Under the pieces are notes generated by a model. It made no database searches and had not been told where the DNA came from. It was given only the letters and a program-made list of their open reading frames with translations. Positions 1 through 8,756 of a DNA stretch of 64,000 bases are shown here, one piece after another; the stretch's first letter is position 1, and every line of letters starts with the position of its first letter. The DNA is from Promethearchaeota archaeon (GTDB lineage: Archaea > Asgardarchaeota > Lokiarchaeia > Sigyniarchaeales > SOKP01): assembly GCA_019058295.1 (NCBI GenBank), contig JAHPZI010000021.1:225141-289140 (forward strand). The letters are read 5' to 3'. Position numbers and translations under genes: made by a program.

Positions 1-135
1 TTCTTTAGTTGTATTCATTATTGTTTCCCTTATTAGTATTAATTAACATTTAATTGATAGATTGTTTAATCTTTCATTTTTTATATCTATTTTTTGAGAA
101 AGACAAACATATGTAATATTGATTAAATAAAAAAA

Positions 136-1101
136 TTAGGATTTTGATAACATTCTAACGGATTCTTCAGCTTCTTTCATAATACGCTCAATTAATTCTT
201 TAACCGTAGGGATATCGTTAATTAGCCCAACACCTTGACCGCAAGCAATGATTCCAGCTGTTAAATCGCCCTCTTCGTACATCAATTTTGATTTAGCTCC
301 TGCCGCAGCATTGAATATCTCCGATTGATCACCTTTCGATGCTTCTATTTCGAGCACTCTTTGAGCTGCCTTGTTACTCCAGACTCTATGTGTTGCTCCG
401 ATAGTTCTCATAATTATAGATGTATCGTAGATCGTGGCACTCAGAAGAGCTTGTTTTAGATTTTCATGGATCGGACATTCTTTTGTGGTCAGAAGACGTG
501 TACCTATTAAACCTCCCTCTGCTCCTAATGCTAGTATCGCAACTAATCCTCTTCCATCTGAAATACCTCCTCCTCCCACAACGGGAATATCTATTGCATC
601 AACAGTGGCGGGGGTTAATACAAGAGTTCCGATATCAAACTTTCCTGTGGCTCCACCATTTTCCCAACCGACGACCTCAACAATATCGGCTCCAAGAGAA
701 GCTGCTTTTTTTGCATATCTTACACCAGCACATTTATGGATCCATGTTATATCATTTTTTTTGAAAAGAGGGATGTACTTTTCAGGTGCTTGATGACCAG
801 ATGTTTCAATAATTTTGACCCCTTCCTCAATCATGGTTTTAACTAAATCAATTTGCTTTACGGGTTTTAACATGGGAAATAAATTTAGATTTACTGCAAA
901 TGGTCGATCAGTTAAACTCATAAGTTCTCTAAGAGCCTCACGTAAGGGTTCAGGTTTGCGAAACATTACTGATGCCATTATTCCGAGCGCACCGGAATTT
1001 GAACATGCAGCAGCAAACTCTGGATATGAGATATTCATCATATTACCGCAAAAGATAGGATACTTTAAATGTAACATTTCTGTTACTCTTGTTTTAAACA
1101 T
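136..1101 (-). CDS. nitronate monooxygenase family FMN enzyme
   Basis: Predicted cytosolic FMN-dependent enzyme of the nitronate monooxygenase (2-nitropropane dioxygenase/FabK) TIM-barrel family, which oxidises alkyl nitronates. In an anaerobe the true substrate may differ. The 321-residue chain is full length. It has the N-terminal YPIFCGNMM segment (residues 14-22), VGWENGG (144-150) and the phosphate-binding GGGGISDGRG (176-185), followed by the IGTRLL strand. It starts at an ATG, ends 135 bases from the window edge, and is divergent from the next gene across about 130 bases of AT-rich DNA. The family assignment is solid; the substrate cannot be read from the sequence. Confidence 0.85.
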   Translation of the reverse strand: MFKTRVTEMLHLKYPIFCGNMMNISYPEFAAACSNSGALGIMASVMFRKPEPLREALRELMSLTDRPFAVNLNLFPMLKPVKQIDLVKTMIEEGVKIIETSGHQAPEKYIPLFKKNDITWIHKCAGVRYAKKAASLGADIVEVVGWENGGATGKFDIGTLVLTPATVDAIDIPVVGGGGISDGRGLVAILALGAEGGLIGTRLLTTKECPIHENLKQALLSATIYDTSIIMRTIGATHRVWSNKAAQRVLEIEASKGDQSEIFNAAAGAKSKLMYEEGDLTAGIIACGQGVGLINDIPTVKELIERIMKEAEESVRMLSKS

Positions 1102-1232
1102 TTTACAACACCTATAGAATTTGATTTTATAAAAAATGGTTTTTTCTGTTAATTCTAATTATTTTGTTAAATTATAAAACATTAACTATTATAATTTAAA
1201 TCTTGATATAATATGGAATATTTCTAAAGAAC

Positions 1233-2363
1233 ATGCAAAAATTAACTTCTAAAGATTACTATGATAAAGTTTTAGGATCATGGATAGGGAGAGTTGCGGG
1301 AGATTTTGTAGGTGAACCTGTTGAATTTTGGCCTTATGAAACAATTATAGAGAAGCATGGTGATATTGATTATTATCTCAAGCCTATAGACCTTAATTAT
1401 GTTAATGATGATGAAATGTACGAGATCTGTGCGTTAGTTGCTCTTGAAAAACATGGGATTAATATTACAGCAAAGGAAATTGCTCAGGAATGGATTGATC
1501 TCCTTTATAAATTTAATTTCACCGCAGAGGAAGTTGCTCTGAAAAACCTTAGAAATGATATTTGGCCACCTAATTCTGGGATGCATAATAATATTTATTA
1601 TGATGCAATCGGAGCGCAGATGCGGGCAGATATTTGGGGACAAATTGCTCCAGGATGCCCAGAAATTACTAAAAAATATGCTGAAATGGATGCTTCAATA
1701 AGTCATGCGGGTATTGGTATTGATGGGGAAGTTTTCGTAGCAATTTTACTCTCTCATGCATTTATTGAAAATGATATAAGAAAAAATATCGAAATGAGTC
1801 TAAAATTCATACCCTCCGCTAAAGAAAATTTTTATACTCAGATGGTCCATAAAGCATTGGAAATTTATGATCAATTTCCCGAAGACTTTAGAAAAGCAAG
1901 GGAAAAATTGATTGAATATTGGAATCATGTAAGAAAAAAGGAATTACCTATTACAGGAGTACCGGGTTCTAAATCAGAAAGTTTGCTATTAAGAAAAAGA
2001 AGAATGTTCTTATACAAATACCAGAGAGCGGGCGTCCATGTTTTACCTAACATTGGGATAATGATCCTTTCTTTACTATATGGGGCTCAAGATGAGGATT
2101 CTCTTGGAAAATCTATTTGTACAGCTGCCATGATGGGGCTTGATACTGATTGTAATTGCGGAAATATAGGTGCTATTTTAGGTGCTCAATTGGGGGCAGA
2201 TAAAATTCCCTCCAAATGGAAAGATCCTTTGCAAGATACGTTTTCTACTTATGTAAAAGGATATGAAAAATGGAAAATTACTGAATTAGCTAAAAGAATT
2301 ACTGAAATTGGAAAAAAAGTTGTTAGAGAAAAATGTCAAGATAAAATTAAAATAATTGAGTGA
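1233..2363 (+). CDS. ADP-ribosylglycohydrolase (DraG/ARH) family protein
   Basis: Member of the ADP-ribosylglycohydrolase fold, Mg-dependent enzymes that remove ADP-ribose from proteins or small molecules. Visible signatures are the N-terminal GSWIGRVAGDFVGEPVE (residues 15-31), an acidic NDDEMYE motif (58-64) where the family usually has TDDT, and a C-terminal GLDTDCNCGN with metal-ligand Asp304 and Asp306. The 376-residue length is normal for the family. Its stop overlaps the start region of the following D-aminoacylase-type amidohydrolase, so the two are probably co-translated. The altered first metal motif suggests a non-classical substrate. No ADP-ribosyltransferase is seen nearby. Confidence 0.8.
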   Translation: MQKLTSKDYYDKVLGSWIGRVAGDFVGEPVEFWPYETIIEKHGDIDYYLKPIDLNYVNDDEMYEICALVALEKHGINITAKEIAQEWIDLLYKFNFTAEEVALKNLRNDIWPPNSGMHNNIYYDAIGAQMRADIWGQIAPGCPEITKKYAEMDASISHAGIGIDGEVFVAILLSHAFIENDIRKNIEMSLKFIPSAKENFYTQMVHKALEIYDQFPEDFRKAREKLIEYWNHVRKKELPITGVPGSKSESLLLRKRRMFLYKYQRAGVHVLPNIGIMILSLLYGAQDEDSLGKSICTAAMMGLDTDCNCGNIGAILGAQLGADKIPSKWKDPLQDTFSTYVKGYEKWKITELAKRITEIGKKVVREKCQDKIKIIE

Positions 2364-2368
2364 TTGTA

Positions 2369-3991
2369 ATGAGTTTAGATTTAATTATAAGGAATGGTAC
2401 AATAGTAGATGGTACAGTAAATCCGGGTTATCAATCAGATATAGGTATTTCCAAAGGTAAAATTATGAATATAAAACCCAGTCTTACTGCAAAAGCAGAA
2501 AAGGAGATTGATGCGACAGGTCATATCGTATGTCCAGGATTTATAGACATGCATTCCCATACAGATTTGGTACTTATTCTTTTTCAGAAAATGCAATCGT
2601 CAATCTTTCAAGGAATTACGACATCAGTTGTTGGAATGTGTGGTACTGGTCTTGCACCTGTACATCCTGATAAAATTGAAGAATTTAAAAGTATCTTTAG
2701 GAGTTATATACCCCCTGGAATAGATATTAAAATTGAATGGAATTCTTATAGGGAAATGCTCGAAAGAGTGGAGAGATATCGCTGTCCAGGAAATCTTGCT
2801 TTTGTAGTAGGTTACGAGAATATAAGGATCGCTGGAGGACAAGGTACCGAAAATAGACCTCCAACTAAAGAAGAATATGAGGCAATGAAAGATTATGTGA
2901 GAGAGGCAATGGATGCTGGTGCTTTTGGAATGAGCACAGGTCTGATTTACGCACCACAAGTTTTTGCCACTACTGAAGAATTAATCGAATTATCAAAAGT
3001 AGTTGCGGAATATAAAGGGCTTTATTTTTCCCATATTCGCAATGAAGGAGGAAAAGTAGTTGAGGCTGTTAAAGAATTTATTGAAATTGTAGAGAAATCA
3101 GGTTGTGCGGGAGGGGAAATAGCGCATCATAAAGTTGCTGGAAGGACATATTGGGGGCTAAGTAAGAAAACATTGGAGTTAATTGACGAAGCTAATAAGC
3201 GTGGGTTAAGCATAACTTGCGATTCATATCCCTATACTAGAGGAATGTCAACTCTTGTTACGGCTCTTCCGCCATGGGTACATGAAGGTGGTATTGAAAA
3301 AATTTTGGAGCGGTTAAAAGACAAATCTTTACGAGAGAAAATAAAAAAGGATATTGAAAAGGGTTTAGAAGGCTGGGAGAATTGGATTCAAGTTAATGGT
3401 TTTGATCATATCTATATATCTTTTTGTAAGACAGATAAGTGGAGAGATGTAAGTGGTAAGAACATTTCTGAAATTACAAAGATGAAAGGAATGGAAGATG
3501 ATTGGGAGACATTTTTCGAAATCTTAATAGATGAAAATGCAGGTATATCAATAACTATTGAAAGCCAAGGTGAGGAAGATATTACAAGAATCATGAAAAG
3601 TAAATATCAGATGGTTGGAACCGATGGTATGGCAATTCCGAAGATCTCTGCCTTACCAGCTTTACATCCTCGTTTATATGGGACTTATCCAAAAGTCTTT
3701 GAGAAATATGTTCGAGAGAAAAAAATCTTGACCTTGGAACAAGCTATTCGCAAAATGACTTCCTTCCCAGCTGAACGATTAGGATTAAGGGATCGAGGCA
3801 TTTTAAAAGAAGGTATGGCTGCCGATATTGTAGTATTCAATCCAAATACTATTAGAGATAATTCAACTTATCTAGATACTCATCAATATCCTGATGGAAT
3901 TCCATATGTCATAGTAAATGGAGAAATAGTTGTTGAAAAGGGAAAACAACTTCGAAATTATCCAGGAAAAGTGTTGCGTCGTCCCACTTAA
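2369..3991 (+). CDS. D-aminoacylase / N-acyl-D-amino-acid deacylase family amidohydrolase
   Basis: Metal-dependent amidohydrolase that probably hydrolyses N-acyl-D-amino acids or related cyclic amides. It shows the HSHTD metal motif near residue 62, a GMCG cysteine near residue 91 (the family uses a Cys metal ligand), SHIRNEG, AHHK, the late GTDGMAI aspartate, and the C-terminal GILKEGMAADIVVF beta-sandwich strand typical of the superfamily. A GTG at 2360 lies in frame, but GTGAT at 2360-2364 is better read as the ribosome-binding site for the ATG at 2369. It overlaps or abuts the ADP-ribosylglycohydrolase gene and converges by 4 bases with the UroD-like gene. Confidence 0.82.
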   Translation: MSLDLIIRNGTIVDGTVNPGYQSDIGISKGKIMNIKPSLTAKAEKEIDATGHIVCPGFIDMHSHTDLVLILFQKMQSSIFQGITTSVVGMCGTGLAPVHPDKIEEFKSIFRSYIPPGIDIKIEWNSYREMLERVERYRCPGNLAFVVGYENIRIAGGQGTENRPPTKEEYEAMKDYVREAMDAGAFGMSTGLIYAPQVFATTEELIELSKVVAEYKGLYFSHIRNEGGKVVEAVKEFIEIVEKSGCAGGEIAHHKVAGRTYWGLSKKTLELIDEANKRGLSITCDSYPYTRGMSTLVTALPPWVHEGGIEKILERLKDKSLREKIKKDIEKGLEGWENWIQVNGFDHIYISFCKTDKWRDVSGKNISEITKMKGMEDDWETFFEILIDENAGISITIESQGEEDITRIMKSKYQMVGTDGMAIPKISALPALHPRLYGTYPKVFEKYVREKKILTLEQAIRKMTSFPAERLGLRDRGILKEGMAADIVVFNPNTIRDNSTYLDTHQYPDGIPYVIVNGEIVVEKGKQLRNYPGKVLRRPT

Positions 3992-5139
3992 TATTTCCCA
4001 AATTCTTGTATAGCTTTATAAAGTGCAACAATATTTTCTGGTGGTTGATCTAATAGAAAATTGGTAGGGCCTGGAATATAACCTCCTTTTTTACCTAAAG
4101 TCTGTATACTTTTTTTAACTGAATTTCTTACGGATTCAGGCGATTCATAATTTAACATTTCTGAATCATCAATTGTTCCAACGAGAGTAATTTCTGGGTA
4201 TTTTTCTCGATACATTGAGAGATCATTATTTTTTGGTTTTAAAGATTCTACACCATCAATGCCAATTTCAACAAAATCCGGAAAAATTTCGTGAAGATTT
4301 CCACAACTGTGTAATATGAATTTAGCACCCCCATCGTGAGCCATTTTTACGTAATTAGCTAATATTGGTTTGATAAATTTGCGCCAATGTTCCGCAGGCA
4401 TTTGGAGACCTATGTTATATCCATAGTCATCTCCACACATTACAACCTCAGGTTTAGTTTTCATTATCATTTTCATCAATGGCTCTTCCATGGTTTCCCA
4501 TTGAAATTCAATATGTTGTTGAAGGTAACTTGGGTCCTTTCTGGCAAAACGCGCAAAATTTGCATGTCCAATTCCAAAAATACAATTTTCGAATGGACCA
4601 GGTTGACCTTGAGAAACTACAATATCATATTTTTTTAACATGTTCCTTCGAATTTTAGCAAAGTTACTAACACTATCCTGACTCGGTCTTAAATCGTTTG
4701 CTTTACTCCAATATTCTTCAATATTTTCTTTTTTTAAAAGTGCAGGACCTGAGAACCACCAGTGTGGAATTCCCTCATCACGAATAACAACCTTGAAATA
4801 GCCCCCATTGTTAATAACATAATCATTTAAGGTTTCTAATTTTATCGGTAATCCTGTTCCAGTGGTTCGCCAACATAAATCAATCTTTGCGTCTAAACCT
4901 CCTGGTAATATCTCAGGTGGAGAGAACTTTGCTATAATTGCATACATAAACGGAGGAGTATATGATACTTTATCCTTATCTAATTGTTTCATGTCCTCAT
5001 CAGTTAAAGCAAACGGAGATTTCATGAATTTGTCAATAAAATCAAAGTCTCCACCTAAACAAAAACTTGGAACTCTATCGGGAATTTTTCCCTCTAAAAC
5101 CGTTAAGATTCTCTCAAGAGCAGACATTTTTTCCGTCAT
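3988..5139 (-). CDS. uroporphyrinogen decarboxylase-like (cobalamin methyltransferase type) protein
   Basis: UroD-fold protein of 383 residues, most like the MtaA/MtbA/CmuA methyltransferase branch that moves methyl groups between corrinoid proteins and thiols. The N-terminus (ERILTVLEGKIPDRVP) is the usual UroD opening. A LHSCGN motif gives the His/Cys pair that binds zinc in the methyltransferase branch, and a GIDGVESLKPK segment follows. True haem UroD is less likely because no other haem genes are near. The gene starts 2 bases after the stop of the SCP2-like gene, so the two are translationally coupled, which hints at a shared hydrophobic or methylated substrate. No corrinoid protein gene is nearby. 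Confidence 0.7.
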   Translation of the reverse strand: MTEKMSALERILTVLEGKIPDRVPSFCLGGDFDFIDKFMKSPFALTDEDMKQLDKDKVSYTPPFMYAIIAKFSPPEILPGGLDAKIDLCWRTTGTGLPIKLETLNDYVINNGGYFKVVIRDEGIPHWWFSGPALLKKENIEEYWSKANDLRPSQDSVSNFAKIRRNMLKKYDIVVSQGQPGPFENCIFGIGHANFARFARKDPSYLQQHIEFQWETMEEPLMKMIMKTKPEVVMCGDDYGYNIGLQMPAEHWRKFIKPILANYVKMAHDGGAKFILHSCGNLHEIFPDFVEIGIDGVESLKPKNNDLSMYREKYPEITLVGTIDDSEMLNYESPESVRNSVKKSIQTLGKKGGYIPGPTNFLLDQPPENIVALYKAIQEFGKY

Positions 5140-5141
5140 TC

Positions 5142-5507
5142 TTAGCCAGCAACACCCAATAATTTTGCTAAAACTGTTAAAATCTCAAAATTATTCAATT
5201 TAACTTTACCTTCCGCAATTGCATCCCTTATCCCAGCTGGTCCTTTATAAAGTATTTCGGTAGAGAGAGCCAAATATTCATCACATTCAATATTATCTAA
5301 ATCCTTAGGATCTTCTATATCTTCTAAAAGTTCGATTTCAAAATCTTGTTTATCAACCCTAACCATGAATGCTGGAGGAGAATCAGTTAAAAGCACAACT
5401 ACTTTAAGTGGTAAATTCGGGAAAACTTTCTCTAATCTTCTAAAAGTTCGAAGAATCCATAATGCAGAGTATATCATTGCTGGAAATCCTTCAAATAGAG
5501 GACACAT
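5142..5507 (-). CDS. SCP2-like (sterol carrier protein 2 fold) small protein
   Basis: A 121-residue protein without a membrane segment. Its pattern fits the SCP2 lipid-binding fold: a strand ending in a PPAFMVRVD hairpin, an acidic stretch, ECDEYLALSTEIL (the usual position of the sedFlaL helix), then GIRDAIAEGKVKLNNF resembling the terminal GKlkikG motif. SCP2 domains bind acyl chains or other hydrophobic ligands. It is the first gene of a coupled pair with the UroD-like methyltransferase, 2 bases apart. The assignment is by pattern only and is moderate. Related proteins occur at 10798, 20631 and 22608. Confidence 0.5.
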   Translation of the reverse strand: MCPLFEGFPAMIYSALWILRTFRRLEKVFPNLPLKVVVLLTDSPPAFMVRVDKQDFEIELLEDIEDPKDLDNIECDEYLALSTEILYKGPAGIRDAIAEGKVKLNNFEILTVLAKLLGVAG

Positions 5508-5561
5508 TTTTAGAATTTTTTAATTTAATTGGTTTTTAACCTTATAAAATAGGAGATATAT

Positions 5562-6227
5562 TTAATATTTTTTCTCAATAATAGCTTTTATAGCATCTTT
5601 AAAAATTGTCGTACCCATTTGCTTATAACCCTCAACTGAAAAATGAAGACCATCTATGTAAGCGCACTCTTTTTTTAAGTTTCCTTCCTCATTTTTCATT
5701 CCAATATATAAATCTGCAAAGGGAATCTTATTATTTTTAAAATAATCCCGCAACATATTGTTAAGAGCAATTTTCCTTTTGTTATAAGCTTTGTTGGATT
5801 GTTCCATTCTTATTGGAGGAATGGTTCCTCCTATTGAAAATATTTTAAATTCTCTGGAAATTTCGTGTAATTTTTTAATATTTTCAAATATTTTCTCGTT
5901 TGGGATGCCCCACCCTAAATCATTAGTACCTCCAATAATTATTGAATAATTAGGTTTTGGCTTATATCTAAGTAAATCATAATTAATTCTTTGTAGAAAA
6001 TTGCTTGTTAGCTCCCCGGGAATTCCTTTATTAACGAAAAGCAAGTCATTACTAGTTTCCTCATCTATTTTCCGTCCCTTTCCTTCAATGTATTCTATAC
6101 ATAATTTTTTTAACCAAAATTCGTATTGAGAATTGTAATTACCATAACCCTCAGAAATTCCATCTGGTGCAGGGTCATAACCAGGATAACCAGCCGTTAA
6201 GGAATCTCCTAGACATAAAAATATCAT
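5562..6227 (-). CDS. SGNH/GDSL family hydrolase
   Basis: Small esterase or lipase-like hydrolase of 221 residues. The N-terminal LGDSLTAGYPG carries the nucleophile Ser9 (block I), GGTNDLGWG supplies the Asn of block III, and DGLHFSVEGY near residue 193 carries the Asp-His pair of block V. No signal peptide is visible, so it is probably cytosolic. It lies 5 bases downstream of the HAD phosphatase gene on the same strand, so the two are probably one transcript. Candidate substrates are acylated sugars or lipids; none can be specified. Confidence 0.85.
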   Translation of the reverse strand: MIFLCLGDSLTAGYPGYDPAPDGISEGYGNYNSQYEFWLKKLCIEYIEGKGRKIDEETSNDLLFVNKGIPGELTSNFLQRINYDLLRYKPKPNYSIIIGGTNDLGWGIPNEKIFENIKKLHEISREFKIFSIGGTIPPIRMEQSNKAYNKRKIALNNMLRDYFKNNKIPFADLYIGMKNEEGNLKKECAYIDGLHFSVEGYKQMGTTIFKDAIKAIIEKKY

Positions 6228-6232
6228 AAAAA

Positions 6233-6904
6233 TTACTCTGCTTCTATTTTTAATAATTTTATAATATCTTTAATACTAACAAATGATAAATCTTTTACAA
6301 TTAAATCTGCAATTAATAACTCTTTTTCATCATGGGTTGTTGTAATGGCAATTGATTTCATACCAGCTCTTTTTGCAGCTTCAATACCTACTGGAGCATC
6401 TTCAATTACTATACAATTTTCAGGTTTAACATTAATATTCTCTGCAGCGATTAAAAATACGTCAGGTTCAGGTTTACTTCTTGATACTTCAGCAGCAGTT
6501 ATAATAACGTCAAAGTATTTTTTAATTTTTAAAGTATTTAATAATAATTCAACATTTTCAGGAGGACCGCTTGAACCTACAGCTAATTTAAATCTCTCGT
6601 CTTTAAGAGTTTTTATTAATCCAATTGCTCCCGGTAAGGATTCTAATTTATCTTTTACCATTTCTCGATAATAAAATTCTTTCAGATTTGCTCTCTTAAC
6701 AACTTCTTTATCATCAACTTCATCCCCTAACAATTTACGAGTGATAATTACGCTTTGTTGGCCAAAAGTATCTTCAAAAAATTCTCTCGTAAATTCGACG
6801 CCTATTTCATTAGCCATTTTTACCCAACTCTCGAAATGGATAGGTCCTGTATCAGCCAAGACTCCGTCCATATCAAAGATAACGCAATAATCACTATAAG
6901 ACAT
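6233..6904 (-). CDS. HAD-superfamily hydrolase, beta-phosphoglucomutase/phosphatase type
   Basis: Haloacid dehalogenase-like phosphatase or phosphomutase with a C1 cap. The chain shows motif I FDMDGVLAD (nucleophile Asp11, acid/base Asp13), motif II VGSSGPP, motif III lysine in RSKPEPDVF and motif IV VIEDAPVG. The 223-residue length and the MDGVLADTGPIHFESW cap entry match the beta-phosphoglucomutase/2-deoxyglucose-6-phosphatase subgroup. It is upstream of, and probably co-transcribed with, the SGNH hydrolase. The substrate is probably a sugar phosphate. Confidence 0.85.
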   Translation of the reverse strand: MSYSDYCVIFDMDGVLADTGPIHFESWVKMANEIGVEFTREFFEDTFGQQSVIITRKLLGDEVDDKEVVKRANLKEFYYREMVKDKLESLPGAIGLIKTLKDERFKLAVGSSGPPENVELLLNTLKIKKYFDVIITAAEVSRSKPEPDVFLIAAENINVKPENCIVIEDAPVGIEAAKRAGMKSIAITTTHDEKELLIADLIVKDLSFVSIKDIIKLLKIEAE

Positions 6905-6987
6905 AATTTTATCTATAACGTCAAATTATTTAATTATTATAAAGAATTAAAATAGGCTAATAATTTTTTGCGATACAATAACAGAAT

Positions 6988-7062
6988 GACCCTGTAGCCT
7001 AGCATGGATGGGGCGTTAGCTTGCGGAGCTAAAAATCGAGGGTTCAAATCCCCCCAGGGTCA
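6988..7062 (+). tRNA. tRNA-Arg (anticodon GCG)
   Basis: A 75-base cloverleaf can be folded by hand. The acceptor stem GACCCTG (6988-6994) pairs with CAGGGTC (7055-7061) and is followed by discriminator A. The D stem is GCCT/GGGC. The anticodon stem TTAGC/GCTAA encloses the loop TTGCGGA, giving anticodon GCG at 7023-7025. The T arm is GAGGG-TTCAAAT-CCCCC with one A-C mismatch. CCA is not encoded and no intron is seen. It lies alone between a HAD gene and the acyl-CoA synthetase gene. Confidence 0.9.
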
Positions 7063-7093
7063 TATTGTAATCTAATGCTCATTAGAGATTACT

Positions 7094-8572
7094 TTAGTTT
7101 TGGTTTTGGTTTTTTGATTCTTGAACAAGAATCCAATAATTTTTAACCATTTCTTCCAAGTTAGTAAAGCTAGGAATGTTATTATTAGCTAACAACTGTG
7201 ATATATATGCAACTTCCTTTGCCTCACCAATCAACCAGAAGAAAATCGGTTTTGAGATTTGATTTGTATTTTTTATCATTTCATCAACATTATATTGTTG
7301 TCTAAAGCGTTTTGAGCAAAAGAGCATATTGAAAAGGCCTTCTATCTCAGGTTCGCCCAGTATTGCATCATATACTAATTTTAATAAAACTGAGCGATTT
7401 ATATTATTTTTCTGGGCTTTCTCCATTGCTGGCCAAATATCTATGAGACTGAATCGATTTGGGGGCATCCAGGAGGGGAATATCTCTTCAAGGGTTTTAT
7501 ATGCCTTATCTCTAAAAAGGGGTAGATTTAAACCATGTTGCATAAGAAGATCCGCAAGAATTGTGCCAGCTCCTCCTGATCCAACTATTATTGCGACGCC
7601 ACCACCTTTTTGGGGTAGTTGCTTCCCTGTATTATACATCATTGAAAATGTTCTGGCAAACTGAAATAATTCATGGAAGCTGTGAGCTCTTATTACGCCA
7701 GACTGTTTGATTATAGCTTCAGTCAATTGTGAGTTTTCTGCAAGAGATCCTGTATGGCTTAAGGTTGCCTTTTTTCCTTGAGACGTTAACCCGCCTTTAA
7801 CTAAAATTAAAGTCTTCTTCGGGATGGTTTTCGCTTTTCTGCATAATTCAATGAATTTTCTCGGATCTTTAAATGATTCTAGATATATTGCAATAACATT
7901 GACGGTAGAATCTTCAAGAAAATATTCAAGAAACTCTATTTCACTTAAATCTGGTTTATTTCCAATTGTACATGAATATCTAAAACCGATATCAGGATAT
8001 TTCTCCATTATATACATTAAATACCCACCGTTTAACATCCCGGATTGACTTATTATCGCAATATTTCCTCTTTTATAATTATTGAAAACACCGAATCCAC
8101 TAAAAAATCCTCCTTTTTCTTCACTAGTGCTATCATTATCAAATCTCGTGATTCCCATGCAATTCGGCCCAACAATTCTTATTTTTTTAAAATTATCGGT
8201 AATTTTAAGGATTTGATCTCTCAATTCTAAACCTTTATCGGTACCCACTTCTTGAAATCCCGCAGTTTGTATGATTGCTCCCTTAATTCCTTTTTGAATA
8301 CATTCCTTTAATATCTCAGGGACAACCTTATTTGGACTATAAAAAATCGCAAGATCAACCTCATTTTCAATATCCAAAACTGATTTCTTAATCTCTAAGC
8401 CATACATTTTACCCTCTGTATTAGGGTTTATAGGATAAATCTCTCCTTTAAAATTATTAAGTGTGAGATTATTTACAATCCAGTTTCCTCCCTTTAATGG
8501 ATTTTTGGAAGCACCAATGACCGCCACTGATTTTGGGTTCAGGAATAAATTGATAATATCATTATTAGACAA
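7094..8572 (-). CDS. acyl-CoA synthetase (NDP-forming), alpha-type subunit
   Basis: ADP-forming acetate/acyl-CoA ligase alpha subunit, which makes ATP from acyl-CoA during fermentation in archaea. It has the CoA-binding Rossmann start PKSVAVIGAS (residues 13-22), the RIVGPNCMG loop, and the ligase-CoA domain with the phospho-histidine loop ATLSHTGSLAE (His273). The 492 residues cover the CoA-binding and ligase domains plus a C-terminal extension. No ATP-grasp domain is seen in it, so it needs a separately encoded beta subunit that is not in this window. The C-terminal part after residue 380 is unusual and may interact with that partner. Confidence 0.8.
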   Translation of the reverse strand: MSNNDIINLFLNPKSVAVIGASKNPLKGGNWIVNNLTLNNFKGEIYPINPNTEGKMYGLEIKKSVLDIENEVDLAIFYSPNKVVPEILKECIQKGIKGAIIQTAGFQEVGTDKGLELRDQILKITDNFKKIRIVGPNCMGITRFDNDSTSEEKGGFFSGFGVFNNYKRGNIAIISQSGMLNGGYLMYIMEKYPDIGFRYSCTIGNKPDLSEIEFLEYFLEDSTVNVIAIYLESFKDPRKFIELCRKAKTIPKKTLILVKGGLTSQGKKATLSHTGSLAENSQLTEAIIKQSGVIRAHSFHELFQFARTFSMMYNTGKQLPQKGGGVAIIVGSGGAGTILADLLMQHGLNLPLFRDKAYKTLEEIFPSWMPPNRFSLIDIWPAMEKAQKNNINRSVLLKLVYDAILGEPEIEGLFNMLFCSKRFRQQYNVDEMIKNTNQISKPIFFWLIGEAKEVAYISQLLANNNIPSFTNLEEMVKNYWILVQESKNQNQN

Positions 8573-8696
8573 TATTTTAGCACTTTTTCTATTTTGTTCA
8601 CTATTCTTAATAATTCATGAAATTGTTCCTAATTCATAATTTTTTTGATTTATCTCTAATTATAATTTCTTTAAAAGAAATATTTAAAAATAGAAC

Positions 8697-8703
8697 TTAT
8701 ATA
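8697..8703 (+). promoter_or_regulatory. TATA box of the sir2 gene
   Basis: TTATATA follows an A-rich element and lies about 55 bases before the proposed ATA start. It would place the transcript start near 8725, upstream of the AGGTGG ribosome-binding site and of the first Sir2 codon. This supports translation beginning near 8757 and not at the TTG at 8964. Confidence 0.45.
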
Positions 8704-8741
8704 GGTTTTATTATAAAAAGAATTTTAATAAATAAGAATAT

Positions 8742-8747
8742 AGGTGG
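8742..8747 (+). promoter_or_regulatory. ribosome-binding site of the sir2 gene
   Basis: AGGTGG matches the AGGTG part of the archaeal consensus AGGAGGTGAT. It lies 9 bases before an in-frame ATA at 8757. No ATG, GTG or TTG in the Sir2 frame lies between the upstream stop (8733-8735) and the Rossmann motif, so this site helps decide the unusual start. Confidence 0.5.
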
Positions 8748-8756
8748 ACATCTACA

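Noticed and set aside
1..18. Possible leftward gene start at the left edge (ATG at 18, reading MNTTKE, with AAGGG upstream).
   Set aside because: Only six codons lie in the window, so no product can be supported.
420..793. Open frames on the plus strand opposite the nitronate monooxygenase gene.
   Set aside because: They are antisense shadows of a conserved gene, with no ribosome-binding site and improbable composition.
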